Source: Candidatus Deianiraea vastatrix
GTDB taxonomy: Bacteria; Pseudomonadota; Alphaproteobacteria; Rickettsiales; Deianiraeaceae
Direction: 5' to 3'
NCBI RefSeq assembly: GCF_007993655.1
Contig: NZ_CP029077.1
Location: 676,744-740,743, forward strand
Length of the DNA stretch: 64,000 nucleotides
The notes under the pieces are model-generated. The model was given only the letters and a program-made list of their open reading frames with translations, ran no database searches and was not told where the DNA came from. Both the position numbers and the translations under genes were made by a program. The first letter of the stretch is position 1, and each line of letters begins with the position of its first letter. Positions 54,559-63,830 of the stretch are shown one piece after another.

Positions 54559-56382
54559 TTAATCAACAATACGAACGGCGCCAAGAGATGCGTTTGAGAC
54601 GGTTTGCGAATAGAGCTTGAGTGCTTTGGAAATTTTGCGAACTCGTGCGTCTGGTTGCCATAGTTTTTGCCCAAATTTCGCAAGTTTTTCGGCTCTTCGC
54701 CTTGCAATTTCGTCGCCCGAGACTTGTAAATTTATCGCTCTATTTGGAATGTCTATCTCAATTTCGTCGCCATCGCAAATTATCGCAATATTTCCGCCCT
54801 CTGCGGCTTCTGGCGAAATGTGGCCGATTGAAAGCCCGGAAGTTCCACCCGAAAAGCGACCGTCTGTTATCAAAGCACACTCTTTTCCAAGCCCGATAGA
54901 CTTTAAATATGTTGTTGGATAAAGCATTTCTTGCATTCCAGGCCCTCCGCTTGGACCTTCGAAACGAATGATGACAACATTACCAGCTTTTACTTTTCCG
55001 CTCAAAATTCCACTTACTGCGTCATCTTGACTCTCAAAAACCACGGCTGTACCTTTGAATTTAAGGATTTTTTCATCCACGCCAGCAGTTTTTACAACGC
55101 ATCCGCTTTGCGCAATATTTCCACGCAAAACCGCAAGTCCGCCGTCTTTTGAATATGCAAAATCGGCAGACCTTATGCACCCATTTTGCCTGTCTAAATC
55201 TAGGAATTGGTGATATCTTTCTTGCGAAAAAGCTGTGACGGATTTAACGCCGCCGGGGGCTGCGGAGTACAGAAATTTTGCAACTTTATTGTCGTCATTT
55301 TCCGCGTCGTGCTCGGCAATTACATCACAAATTGGCTTGCCATATACAGTTTTGCAGTCTTTATGCAATAAATTTGCCTTCATTAATTGGTTTAAAATCG
55401 CCATAATTCCGCCTGCTTTATGAACATCTTCCATGTGAAAATGCGATGATGGCGCAACTTTGCATAGGGTTGGGGTGTCTTTTGAAAGCCTGTCAATATC
55501 GGATAAAGTAAAGTCGACCGCCGCCTCATGAGCTATGGCCAAAATGTGTAAAATCGTATTCGTAGAGCCACCCATTGCTATGTCAAGACGCATGGCGTTT
55601 TCAAAAGCAGCTTTAGTTGCAATTTCGCGAGGTAAGACGGATAAATCGCCCATTTCATAGCATTTTTTTACATTTTCTGCTATCATTTTCGCGGCTTTTA
55701 TGAATAATTCTTTGCGAAGGGCGTGAGTTGCAAGTAAAGAGCCATTTGCCGCAAGCCCAAGACCCAGAGCTTCGACTAAACAATTCATTGAATTTGCAGT
55801 AAACATGCCGGAACATGAGCCACAGGTTGGGCAGGCAGAATTTTCGTATTCCGCTATTTTTTCATCACTTGCGCTGCTATCACCTGCGATAATCATTGCA
55901 TCGACCAAATCTACAGATTTTCCACCTTCAGAGGCTATTTTTCCAGCTTCCATCGGGCCACCTGAGACGAAAATCGCAGGGATATTAAGACGCATAGCTG
56001 CCATTAGCATTCCCGGCGTTATTTTGTCGCAATTTGAGATGCAAATCATGCCATCAACCTTGTGTCCGTTTATAATATACTCGATAGAATCTGCAATTAT
56101 GTCTCGTGACGGTAGGGAGTAAAGCATGCCATCGTGTCCCATGGCAATTCCGTCGTCAAGAGCGATTGTGTTAAATTCTTTAGCATTCATGCCATGTTTT
56201 TGAAGCTCATCACACACAAGGCGGCCAATTGGTGCAAGATGCGTGTGCCCCGGAACAAACTCAGAAAATGAATTCACAACTGCAATAAGTGGTGCATTTT
56301 TATCAAATTTTCCAGTTGCATGCCAAAGACTGCGAGCTCCAGCCATTTTTCTGTCTCTAAATATTGCCGATTTATATTGCAT
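54559..56382 (-). CDS. ilvD: Dihydroxy-acid dehydratase
   Basis: 607 residues from ATG 56380-56382 ([20 protein letters not shown]), the usual N terminus; 14 further upstream residues are not needed. Iron-sulfur and substrate motifs: [39 protein letters not shown] and GRFSGGTSG. It makes the 2-oxo acid precursors of Val, Ile, Leu and pantothenate. ilvB/N/C/E are not adjacent. It lies 31 bp after tolA on the same strand. Confidence 0.96.
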   Translation of the reverse strand: MQYKSAIFRDRKMAGARSLWHATGKFDKNAPLIAVVNSFSEFVPGHTHLAPIGRLVCDELQKHGMNAKEFNTIALDDGIAMGHDGMLYSLPSRDIIADSIEYIINGHKVDGMICISNCDKITPGMLMAAMRLNIPAIFVSGGPMEAGKIASEGGKSVDLVDAMIIAGDSSASDEKIAEYENSACPTCGSCSGMFTANSMNCLVEALGLGLAANGSLLATHALRKELFIKAAKMIAENVKKCYEMGDLSVLPREIATKAAFENAMRLDIAMGGSTNTILHILAIAHEAAVDFTLSDIDRLSKDTPTLCKVAPSSHFHMEDVHKAGGIMAILNQLMKANLLHKDCKTVYGKPICDVIAEHDAENDDNKVAKFLYSAAPGGVKSVTAFSQERYHQFLDLDRQNGCIRSADFAYSKDGGLAVLRGNIAQSGCVVKTAGVDEKILKFKGTAVVFESQDDAVSGILSGKVKAGNVVIIRFEGPSGGPGMQEMLYPTTYLKSIGLGKECALITDGRFSGGTSGLSIGHISPEAAEGGNIAIICDGDEIEIDIPNRAINLQVSGDEIARRRAEKLAKFGQKLWQPDARVRKISKALKLYSQTVSNASLGAVRIVD

Positions 56383-56413
56383 AATACGATAACAAAGCCT
56401 ATAAATACCATTA

Positions 56414-57487
56414 CTATATTTCAATTTCTGAATATTTAAAATTTACAGAAATCTGCCTCCACTGCTGATAATTTTCACTTCTTAAACCTTTTATATTTTT
56501 ACAATTTTCAAGCGCTATTTTAACGTTATCCTTAGCAACATTATAGGCTATATTTTGCGATGCATTTAAATACTGTTTTTCCCTTATATTATATGACGAT
56601 ATTTGTCCATTTGGTGAAAAATTTATCAATACCGATACAAATATATCTTTTGGCATTTTAGATTTTAATTGAGTCTGAGTCCAACACGCATGAAGCTGCG
56701 CCGCAATGGTATTTTTATCATTTGCTATGCCAGAAACCTCTTTTTCCGTAGATATTCCATCAATATCTGCAACATCTGTAAATCTTGAATCTTTTCCAAC
56801 CCCGCCATCACTGCCATCTGAAGCTTTTGCGTTTGAGCCACTATCATTTTTAACAGCATCCTTTTTTTGCTTTTCTGATTTTTCCGGTACATCTTTTTTG
56901 CTACTTTTGTCGTCATTTTTATTTTTCTGACTCGCCTTCTCTACTTGATTATTATTTATAACATCATTTGATTTACCATTTGCAAAAGATTTCAAGTTAT
57001 CAATAATTTTACTAACATTATTGCCATCTTTTTCCTTTGCAACTGGCTTTTCTTTAACATCTTTTTTAACAACTTTTTCCTCTTTGTTATTTTTTGTTAA
57101 GCTGTTGTCTTGTTTATTTTGCTCATTATTATTCGGATTTTCAGCTACTACTGGAGCATTTTCCCCTGTATTATTCCCACCAGCTTTGCGCATAACGGTT
57201 ACAGCTACGCGTTTTTCCATTTTTTTCGGTTTTGCAAAAATATACCATGGAAATATTATTACAATAAAAATTATTAAATGTAAAATCAATGCAATTTCTA
57301 TACCCCTTTTTGGCTTAATATCTTCATCTTCAATGCCAAAAAGATTTGTTAATTTAAGATTATTTTTAAATTTATTGATATAATATTTTAAATCTCTTTT
57401 GCCTTCTTTTAGAGATTTATTGGCAAAAAAATCATCAGCTGTAAAAACAATGCTACGCCTTTTTAATTTTCTAAATATCCTAAACAT
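56414..57487 (-). CDS. tolA: TolA-like periplasm-spanning protein
   Basis: 357 residues. A cytoplasmic N-terminal ~65 residues, one membrane helix (about 66-84), a long Lys/Asp/Asn/Ser-rich middle (about 100-240) that would span the periplasm, and a TonB-like C-terminal domain ([41 protein letters not shown]). It links TolQR to the outer membrane during division. The start overlaps tolR by 8 bp. The longer N-terminal cytoplasmic part is unusual compared with E. coli. Confidence 0.88.
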   Translation of the reverse strand: MFRIFRKLKRRSIVFTADDFFANKSLKEGKRDLKYYINKFKNNLKLTNLFGIEDEDIKPKRGIEIALILHLIIFIVIIFPWYIFAKPKKMEKRVAVTVMRKAGGNNTGENAPVVAENPNNNEQNKQDNSLTKNNKEEKVVKKDVKEKPVAKEKDGNNVSKIIDNLKSFANGKSNDVINNNQVEKASQKNKNDDKSSKKDVPEKSEKQKKDAVKNDSGSNAKASDGSDGGVGKDSRFTDVADIDGISTEKEVSGIANDKNTIAAQLHACWTQTQLKSKMPKDIFVSVLINFSPNGQISSYNIREKQYLNASQNIAYNVAKDNVKIALENCKNIKGLRSENYQQWRQISVNFKYSEIEI

Positions 57488-57905
57488 CCTCGGTTACAAG
57501 AACAATATTTGTATAATCATTTGTTGCAAGAAGATTGACAAGGCCCATTATATCGCTATATGCCAAATTTTTATCACCTCGTAAAAATATTACATTACTC
57601 TCCGGATTTGGATTGCTTTGAGATTTAATTGTATTTACAAAATCGTCTTGTGATACAAATTTATCATTTATATAAAGTATTTTCTTTGCATCAATTGTTA
57701 CGGTAATGTTTTTATTTTCAAGCTTTATCTCACTTGTTTGCTTTGCCTTGGGAAGATTTATCGTAAGCCCAGATACAATTGCAGGTGTTGCAACCATAAA
57801 AACTATTAATAAAACAAGTAAAATATCGACAAAAGGTGTAATATTAATATCCGGTGCAATACCGCTATTGAATTTGTTTTTTTTACTTTTTATTGACGCG
57901 CCCAT
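57480..57905 (-). CDS. tolR: TolR (ExbD family)
   Basis: 141 residues. One N-terminal helix with the functional Asp in INITPFVDILLVLLIVFM, then a periplasmic domain with VTIDAKKILYIND. TolR and TolQ form the proton-driven motor of the Tol-Pal system. Position between tolQ and tolA supports Tol over Exb. Confidence 0.93.
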   Translation of the reverse strand: MGASIKSKKNKFNSGIAPDINITPFVDILLVLLIVFMVATPAIVSGLTINLPKAKQTSEIKLENKNITVTIDAKKILYINDKFVSQDDFVNTIKSQSNPNPESNVIFLRGDKNLAYSDIMGLVNLLATNDYTNIVLVTEDV

Positions 57906-57913
57906 TTGATAAA

Positions 57914-58642
57914 TTAGCTATTTATTCCATTTGCCTGATTGTAATTCTTCACAGAAAAATTATCCAGCTCTCTTGATAAGACATTTGTTAAATCTGTGCC
58001 AAATTTATCGATGCTATTTGATATTTCCTCTGCCCTACCAGATAATTTTGCATGAAACGCAACAGCTGGAAGTGCAACAAAAAGCCCTACAGCAGTTGAA
58101 AAAAGTGCTTCAGCAATGCCTGGAGCCACGGCGGTAATTGTAACAGATGTAAGATTGGAAAGTGAGCCAAAACTATTCATAACTCCCCATACAGTGCCAA
58201 AAAGTCCGATAAATGGCGAAATTGATGCAATTGCTGCAATTTTTCCTATTCCCTTTGTTAATCTATCATTATTTGCAAGCATTGCAGACTGCGCAGCAGC
58301 AAGTACTCTTTCCCTAATTCCAACCTTTACAAATTCAACCGCCATAACGGCTTTTGTTACATCGCTTAAAGCCCATTCTTCCATTACTGAGGTAAAAATA
58401 TTCCCATACATACTCTTAAATTGCCCAGCTTTTACCGTTTTATAAAAATCTTCAAGCATTATTCCAGACCAGAATTTCTTCTCAAATTTTTTGTTTTGCA
58501 TTTCTATTAAGCGAAAGGCTGAGATTTTTTGAAAAAACATGCTCCATGTTCCAATTGAAAGAACTATAAGTATTAAAAGTACAATTTTTACGACTATATC
58601 AGCCTCAATAATACCTTGAACAAGCGAAAAACTATCGGACAT
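57914..58642 (-). CDS. tolQ: TolQ (ExbB family)
   Basis: 242 residues from ATG 58640-58642 (MSDSFSLVQGIIEAD), the normal start and length; upstream codons overlap the promoter region and glyS. Three membrane helices: residues about 15-35, 128-150 and 165-190, with IGLFGTVWGVMNSF and VAPGIAEALFSTAVGLFVA, the family hallmark. The proton-motive partner of TolR. First gene of tolQ-tolR-tolA; tolB and pal, which usually follow, are replaced by ilvD. Confidence 0.93.
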   Translation of the reverse strand: MSDSFSLVQGIIEADIVVKIVLLILIVLSIGTWSMFFQKISAFRLIEMQNKKFEKKFWSGIMLEDFYKTVKAGQFKSMYGNIFTSVMEEWALSDVTKAVMAVEFVKVGIRERVLAAAQSAMLANNDRLTKGIGKIAAIASISPFIGLFGTVWGVMNSFGSLSNLTSVTITAVAPGIAEALFSTAVGLFVALPAVAFHAKLSGRAEEISNSIDKFGTDLTNVLSRELDNFSVKNYNQANGINS

Positions 58643-58668
58643 TTTATGAATAAAAACAAAACCTCTTT

Positions 58669-58698
58669 TGTATATAAAAAATAAATTTAAAAAGTCAA
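58669..58698 (-). promoter_or_regulatory. Promoter of the tolQRA operon
   Basis: Minus-strand TTGACT (58693-58698) and TATACA (58669-58674), spacer 18 nt. Abuts the glyS promoter with its -35 box. Confidence 0.5.
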
Positions 58699-58726
58699 TT
58701 GAAAAATAAAAAAAAGGGTTTATAAT
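58699..58726 (+). promoter_or_regulatory. Promoter of glyS
   Basis: TTGAAA (58699-58704) and a perfect TATAAT (58721-58726), spacer 16 nt. Back-to-back with the tolQ promoter; the two -35 boxes touch. Confidence 0.6.
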
Positions 58727-58744
58727 GTAAAAAAGTTTATACAA

Positions 58745-60292
58745 ATGAAAGAATTTTTCCTTGAAATATATAGCGAAGAGGTGCCTCCCAGACTGCAAAA
58801 TTCTTGCAATATTGAGCAAAAAATGGCGGATATTTTTATTGCAAAATTAGCTGAAATTGGCATTTTAATCTCTAGCAATGAAATTGAAATTTACGCAAGT
58901 CCACTTAGATTTGTGATAAAATGCAACTTGCCACAAGATATAATTTTAAAAAGTGAGGAAATTCGTGGACCAAAAATATCAGCACCAAAGGCTGCAATTG
59001 ATGGTTTTTTGTCAAAATATAGCATAAAGCCTGAAAATTTAACGCAAAATGGCGATTATTTTTACTTTAAAAGCCTTGAGAAAAATATTCAAATGCAAAG
59101 CGAAATTCCAAATATTATAAAGAAATTTCTGCAAGACGCAAGTAAAATTTGGCCACAGACAATGCGTTGGTGCGGCACTTTTGAGTGGATTCGTCCGATT
59201 AGAAATATTTGCTGTCTTTTTGATGGCAAAAAAATTGCGATAGATATTGATAAAATACCCTCAACAAATGAGATTACTGGTCATAAATTTGCATCAAAAA
59301 TAGAAAAAAAAGAGGTAAACTCCGCAAGTGATTATTTTGAATTTATTAAAAGCCAAGGCATTATTTTAGATAAACACCTTCCACAGCAGGATTTTGCAAG
59401 AAAAAATGTGATTTTATCAAATGAAATTGTGAAAAATGTTGACAGTCAAAATGTTGTAAGTGAAATTGCTGGGCTTTGTGAAATTCCCCATATTCTATCT
59501 GCAAAAATCGATGAAAAATTCATGATACTTCCTCATAAAGTTATAACGACTGTAATGATAAGCCACCAAAGATATATACCAATTGTCAAAAACGGCGATC
59601 TGCAAAGGGATTTTGTGATAGTTGTGGATAAGAAAATTACCTCCAACGCGCAAGAAAACTCAATTATAATGGGTAATTCTAAAGTTTTAAACGCTCGCCT
59701 TGAAGATGCGTTGTTTTTCTATAATAAGGATTTAAAAACTGATAAAAAAGAGCTTGAAAATGGCTTGAAATCTGTTATTTTTCATCCAAAAGTTGGATCG
59801 CTTTTTGAGCGTCTTAAACGCATTAAATGGGTTTTTGAAAAACTTGATGAAAATCACAAAAACATCGATGCAGAAAGCATAATTTTGCACTCAAAACTCG
59901 ATCTTTGCACGCAAATGGTTGGTGAATTTCCGGAGCTTCAGGGCTATATGGCGCTTTGCTATTTTAGTAAAATCGATAACTTTAAAATACTAAAAGAAAT
60001 TGCGGAAAATCAATACAAAAACCCAGATGCAATCGGTGAAATCGACAGATTATCTGCGCAATTTTTACTTGCAGAGTGGATTGAATACTGCCTCAGCTTG
60101 CTTTGTGCGGGCGAGGTTCCAACTTCATCTCGTGACCCGCTTGGAATTCGCAGAAGGCTGAAAAACATTAAGGTTTTTGCGCAAAAATACAATTTTAGTG
60201 AAGATGTAGCGTCAACATTAGCAGGCAACTTCGGTTCTGAATTTTTCCCCAAAAATACCTGCGATGTAAAGAAAATTATCGATCAAATCTAA
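58745..60292 (+). CDS. glyS: Glycyl-tRNA synthetase beta subunit, short at the C terminus
   Basis: 515 residues against roughly 660-700 usual for GlyS. The N-terminal body is well conserved (EIYSEEVPPRLQ, WPQTMRWCGTFEWIRP, VMISHQRYIP), through to VPTSSRDPLGIRRRL. After about residue 490 the sequence ends in SEFFPKNTCDVKKIIDQI, so the anticodon-binding DALR-type domain is missing. Beta partners with GlyQ in the alpha2-beta2 enzyme; glyQ is not here. 48 bp downstream starts a duplicated miaB piece, so the truncation may stem from a rearrangement. Whether it works as is, or the rest is encoded elsewhere, cannot be seen. Confidence 0.88.
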   Translation: MKEFFLEIYSEEVPPRLQNSCNIEQKMADIFIAKLAEIGILISSNEIEIYASPLRFVIKCNLPQDIILKSEEIRGPKISAPKAAIDGFLSKYSIKPENLTQNGDYFYFKSLEKNIQMQSEIPNIIKKFLQDASKIWPQTMRWCGTFEWIRPIRNICCLFDGKKIAIDIDKIPSTNEITGHKFASKIEKKEVNSASDYFEFIKSQGIILDKHLPQQDFARKNVILSNEIVKNVDSQNVVSEIAGLCEIPHILSAKIDEKFMILPHKVITTVMISHQRYIPIVKNGDLQRDFVIVVDKKITSNAQENSIIMGNSKVLNARLEDALFFYNKDLKTDKKELENGLKSVIFHPKVGSLFERLKRIKWVFEKLDENHKNIDAESIILHSKLDLCTQMVGEFPELQGYMALCYFSKIDNFKILKEIAENQYKNPDAIGEIDRLSAQFLLAEWIEYCLSLLCAGEVPTSSRDPLGIRRRLKNIKVFAQKYNFSEDVASTLAGNFGSEFFPKNTCDVKKIIDQI

Positions 60293-60339
60293 CCATATTC
60301 ATTTATTCTGGTAAAAAATATACACCTTAACTTTGTGAA

Positions 60340-60456
60340 AAAGCCTGCATTAAAACATACGGATGTCAGATGAATGTTTACGATTCCGAGCGTATGCATG
60401 ACATGATGAATGCGATAGGATATGAAGTTTTTGATGATTACAAAGGTGCGGAAATT
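60340..60456 (+). pseudogene. miaB: Duplicated 5' fragment of miaB
   Basis: 117 bp match 61618-61734 (miaB codons 3-41) with six mismatches by eye. The fragment starts at GTG (60335) with one A fewer in the following A-run, which puts it out of frame with that start. Homology ends abruptly after GCGGAAATT. It would encode KACIKTYGCQMNVYDSERMH and on, if read in frame. Confidence 0.9.
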
Positions 60457-60473
60457 ATAAGAATAAAAAAACC

Positions 60474-60502
60474 TTGACTTTTATGCTAAAATAACATTAC
60501 AT
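60474..60502 (+). promoter_or_regulatory. Promoter of the hydrolase gene
   Basis: TTGACT (60474-60479) and TTACAT (60497-60502), spacer 17 nt, 23 nt before the ATG. It lies immediately after the miaB fragment. Confidence 0.4.
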
Positions 60503-60525
60503 TACTTTGCAATTCATTTTTAAAT

Positions 60526-61527
60526 ATGAAAATATCGTACCTTGTTGCGCTTTTCTTGCTAACTTGTTGCTCTATTTACCAAAAAAAACAGCTAGATTGC
60601 GTCAAAGAATATTGCCACATGAAAGCTGATAAAAAAGGCTTTTTTTCCGATTATTACTATCAAATTTCCCAAAACGCTAAAAAAGATAAGCCAATTTACA
60701 TCGCAATTATGCCAAATAATACACCCGGAACTGTAATTCCAGACGACGAATCTGACTATCAAGAAACCTTCCGTGGCTTTGCAAGAACTAGGTGGATGAA
60801 ATCAAATATTAGCAGGCTACTTCGGGAAAAACTCGAAATTGCAACCCTTGTTCCGGCATTTCCAACGCAAAATAATAGTGGCGTTTATTCAAATCTTTTA
60901 AATGATAAATCCATGAATCATAAACGAAAAAGATGGAACAGAGTTGACTTGCAGTTGATAAAAATTATCGAAGATGCAAGAAAAAATCTGGAAAAACAAG
61001 GCTATAAAGTGCATGAAAAAGTGCTATTTTACGGCTTTTCGTCTCAGGCGGATTTTGCAAATAGATTCGCGCTTTTACATCCGCATCTTGTAAAAGCCGT
61101 TGCAGTTGGCGGAATTGTTGACTACATAACCCCTCCAATTTCGGAATATAAAAATAAAAAGCTAAATTATCCAGTTGGAATAGCGGATATTGATGCCATC
61201 GGCAAGCATGAATTCAGCCTTGACGCGCTAAAAGATGTCAAATTTTTCTGGTTTGATGGAAATGACGATACAAATACAACATTTAATAAACACTACGGCG
61301 TTTGGAAAAATGAAGATATAGACTTGATATATGAGATTTTTGCAGGTAAAAAATACGATGAAAAGAAACTATATGATGCGAAAATTCTAGAAAATGTGCT
61401 TAAAATTATGAAAGAAAAAAATATAAATTTTACATATAAACGATATAAAAATGTAAGGCACGACTTCACAAACGAGATGAAAAACGACGTGGTTGAGTTT
61501 TTCTCAAAAATTACTACAGAGAAATAA
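60526..61527 (+). CDS. Alpha/beta-hydrolase-like lipoprotein
   Basis: 333 residues. A signal peptide with lipobox-like LLTC (Cys 14 or 15) suggests a lipoprotein. The middle has the nucleophile elbow FYGFSSQADFANRFALLHP; here the canonical GxSxG is GFSSQ, keeping the Ser but not the second Gly. A late RHDFTNEM could provide the catalytic His. Relatives are dienelactone-hydrolase-like esterases. The gene sits between the miaB fragment and miaB, with its own promoter. Substrate unknown. Confidence 0.6.
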   Translation: MKISYLVALFLLTCCSIYQKKQLDCVKEYCHMKADKKGFFSDYYYQISQNAKKDKPIYIAIMPNNTPGTVIPDDESDYQETFRGFARTRWMKSNISRLLREKLEIATLVPAFPTQNNSGVYSNLLNDKSMNHKRKRWNRVDLQLIKIIEDARKNLEKQGYKVHEKVLFYGFSSQADFANRFALLHPHLVKAVAVGGIVDYITPPISEYKNKKLNYPVGIADIDAIGKHEFSLDALKDVKFFWFDGNDDTNTTFNKHYGVWKNEDIDLIYEIFAGKKYDEKKLYDAKILENVLKIMKEKNINFTYKRYKNVRHDFTNEMKNDVVEFFSKITTEK

Positions 61528-61611
61528 GATTTATAAAAAAAATATTGACTTTAAAATACAAATATAAAGCTATATAGTAACTTTTCACACTTTTGCTGTA
61601 AAATTTATTTT

Positions 61612-62958
61612 ATGAAAAAAGCCTGCATAAAAACATACGGATGTCAGATGAATGTTTACGATTCCGAGCGTATGCATGACATGATAAAGGCTATGGGATA
61701 TGAAGTTTTTGATGATTACAAAGATGCGGAAATTGTAATTTTAAATACATGTCATATTCGTGAAAAGGCGGCGGAAAAAATATATTCCGAGCTTGGGCGT
61801 ATTAAATTTGAGAAAAATCGCCTGCAAAAAGAGGGTCGTGATATGATAATTGTAATGGCTGGATGCGTGGCGCAGGCGGAAGGTGAAAGCGTTTTTATGC
61901 GTGCAAAATATGTTGATATTGTAGTTGGGCCAGAGTCATATCAGAGCCTACCGGAATTGATAAAAAAAGCTCAAAATGGCGAGAAAAAGCTTATAAATAT
62001 TGACTTTTCGCCAGATGATAAATTTGATAAATTACCTGAGGAAAGCCTTACTAAAACAAAATCATCAGCTTTCGTTACAATTCAAGAAGGTTGCGATAAA
62101 TTCTGTGCATTTTGCGTTGTTCCATACACTCGTGGCGCCGAATTTTCAAGAAAAGTGGACGATGTTATAAAAGATGTTGCAAGAAATGTTGAAAACGGCA
62201 CCAAAGAAATAGTTCTTCTTGGTCAAAATGTCAATAGCTATCATGGAATATGTGAAAAAGGCAAGACATGGAGACTTTCTGATTTAATCGCCAAAATCGC
62301 AGAAATTAAGGGTCTTGAGCGTATAAGATACACAACATCGCACCCGTGCGATATGACAGATGACTTAATTGCTATGCATGGATATGAAAAAAAGCTAATG
62401 CCACTGCTTAATTTACCTGTTCAATCAGGGTCTGATAAAATACTAAAAGCCATGAATAGAAAACATAGCCGCCAGTTTTACATAGATTTAATGAAAAACA
62501 TTAAAAAAACTCGCCCAGATATTATATTTTCCTCTGATTTTATCGTTGGTTTTCCAGGTGAAACCGATGAAGACTTTAATGACACGCTTGACATGGTCCG
62601 CGAAATTGGTTTTTGCGCTCAGTCATTTTCATTTAAATACTCTAAACGCCCTGGAACTCCAGCTGCCGACTGGGAAAATCAAGTTGATGAAGAGGTAAAA
62701 TCCGAGAGGCTCAAAATCTTGCAAGACTTGCTTGAAAACCAGCAGCACACGTTTAACAACACAATGCTTGGCATGACAATTCCTGTTTTATTTGAAGACA
62801 AGCCGACACGATATGAGGGCCAAATTGCAGGCAGATCCGAGTATTTACAAATAGTGCTTTGCGATATAAACGGCGATAAGACAGACTACATACACAAAAT
62901 CCATAATGTCAAAATCACCGCCGTAAATAAAAATAGTCTATCTGGCGTTATTATTTAA
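61612..62958 (+). CDS. miaB: tRNA-2-methylthio-N6-dimethylallyladenosine synthase MiaB
   Basis: 448 residues, full length. The N-terminal methylthiotransferase domain has Cys in TYGCQMNVYDSERM, LNTCHIREKA and AGCVAQAEGE. The radical-SAM core has GCDKFCAFCVVPYTRG (CxxxCxxC). The C-terminal TRAM domain is included. It methylthiolates i6A37 of tRNAs reading UNN codons. The start is fixed by homology. Its first 117 coding bases are duplicated at 60340-60456. Confidence 0.96.
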   Translation: MKKACIKTYGCQMNVYDSERMHDMIKAMGYEVFDDYKDAEIVILNTCHIREKAAEKIYSELGRIKFEKNRLQKEGRDMIIVMAGCVAQAEGESVFMRAKYVDIVVGPESYQSLPELIKKAQNGEKKLINIDFSPDDKFDKLPEESLTKTKSSAFVTIQEGCDKFCAFCVVPYTRGAEFSRKVDDVIKDVARNVENGTKEIVLLGQNVNSYHGICEKGKTWRLSDLIAKIAEIKGLERIRYTTSHPCDMTDDLIAMHGYEKKLMPLLNLPVQSGSDKILKAMNRKHSRQFYIDLMKNIKKTRPDIIFSSDFIVGFPGETDEDFNDTLDMVREIGFCAQSFSFKYSKRPGTPAADWENQVDEEVKSERLKILQDLLENQQHTFNNTMLGMTIPVLFEDKPTRYEGQIAGRSEYLQIVLCDINGDKTDYIHKIHNVKITAVNKNSLSGVII

Positions 62959-63025
62959 TAATTAGTCAAATACATATTGTAATTTATTTTTTTATTTCTT
63001 TAGATGAACTAGATTTGTTATTTTT

Positions 63026-63793
63026 ATGAAACTTCCTGTTAGCGTAGCGATTATTACATATAATGGCGAAAATATAATTGATAAATGTTTAGAAAAATTA
63101 ACAAATTTCATCGAAGTTGTAGTTCTTGACTCAGGAAGTAGCGATAAAACTATAGAGATAGCAGAAAAATACGATAATTGCAAGATATATTACAATAAAT
63201 TTGAGTCATTTCCAAAGCAGAAAAATCTTGCCATTAGCTTTTGCACTCAAAAATGGATATTAGTTCTTGACCAAGATGAAATCCTGACAGACAAAGCACT
63301 ATCAATGATCGCCAATATTGTAAATAACAATAAACTTGAGTGTTTACGGCTCTATATGAAAGAATATTTTCTTGGAAGGATATTATCAACACCATCATGC
63401 GGTAGAATTAAGCTTTTTCCACAAGGCAAGGCTCATTTTGATGAAAATATCATAGTACACGAAAAATTAATTTTATCAGATGAATTAAAAATTATAGATA
63501 AAGGCGGATGCTTTATTCATTACAGCACAGAGTCAATCGAGCAATATATAGCAAAAATTAATAAATATTCAAGCCTTTCTGCAAATAGTAAATATTTAAA
63601 AGGTAAGCGTTTCTCACGCTTAAAATGCTTTACAATATTTCACATAAACCTTATAAAATTTCTCATTTTTAAAGGTGAAATCTTTAAAGGAAAAGAAACG
63701 ATAATATCTGCATTTATAGCATCTTTTTACGCATTCATAAAAGAAGTAAAGTTACTTGAGGAATCTGTCAAAAGGAATACAAAAGAAGATTAA
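63026..63793 (+). CDS. Family 2 glycosyltransferase, WaaE/KdtX-like
   Basis: 255 residues. GT-A fold with VAIITYNGENIIDKCL, VVLDSGSSDKT and LDQDE (the metal-binding DxD-like motif), and FPKQKNLAI. This matches the WaaE/LgtF group that adds a hexose to the inner-core heptose of LPS, also related to other beta-glycosyltransferases. A likely role is LPS core assembly in the cytoplasm; donor and acceptor unknown. Confidence 0.82.
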   Translation: MKLPVSVAIITYNGENIIDKCLEKLTNFIEVVVLDSGSSDKTIEIAEKYDNCKIYYNKFESFPKQKNLAISFCTQKWILVLDQDEILTDKALSMIANIVNNNKLECLRLYMKEYFLGRILSTPSCGRIKLFPQGKAHFDENIIVHEKLILSDELKIIDKGGCFIHYSTESIEQYIAKINKYSSLSANSKYLKGKRFSRLKCFTIFHINLIKFLIFKGEIFKGKETIISAFIASFYAFIKEVKLLEESVKRNTKED

Positions 63794-63830
63794 ACCTAAA
63801 TTTACAAGTTATTTACTACAACTTCGTTGA

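Noticed and set aside
58643-58819. N-terminal extension of tolQ by 59 codons
   Set aside because: It spans both divergent promoters and overlaps glyS on the other strand; ATG 58642 gives the normal TolQ.
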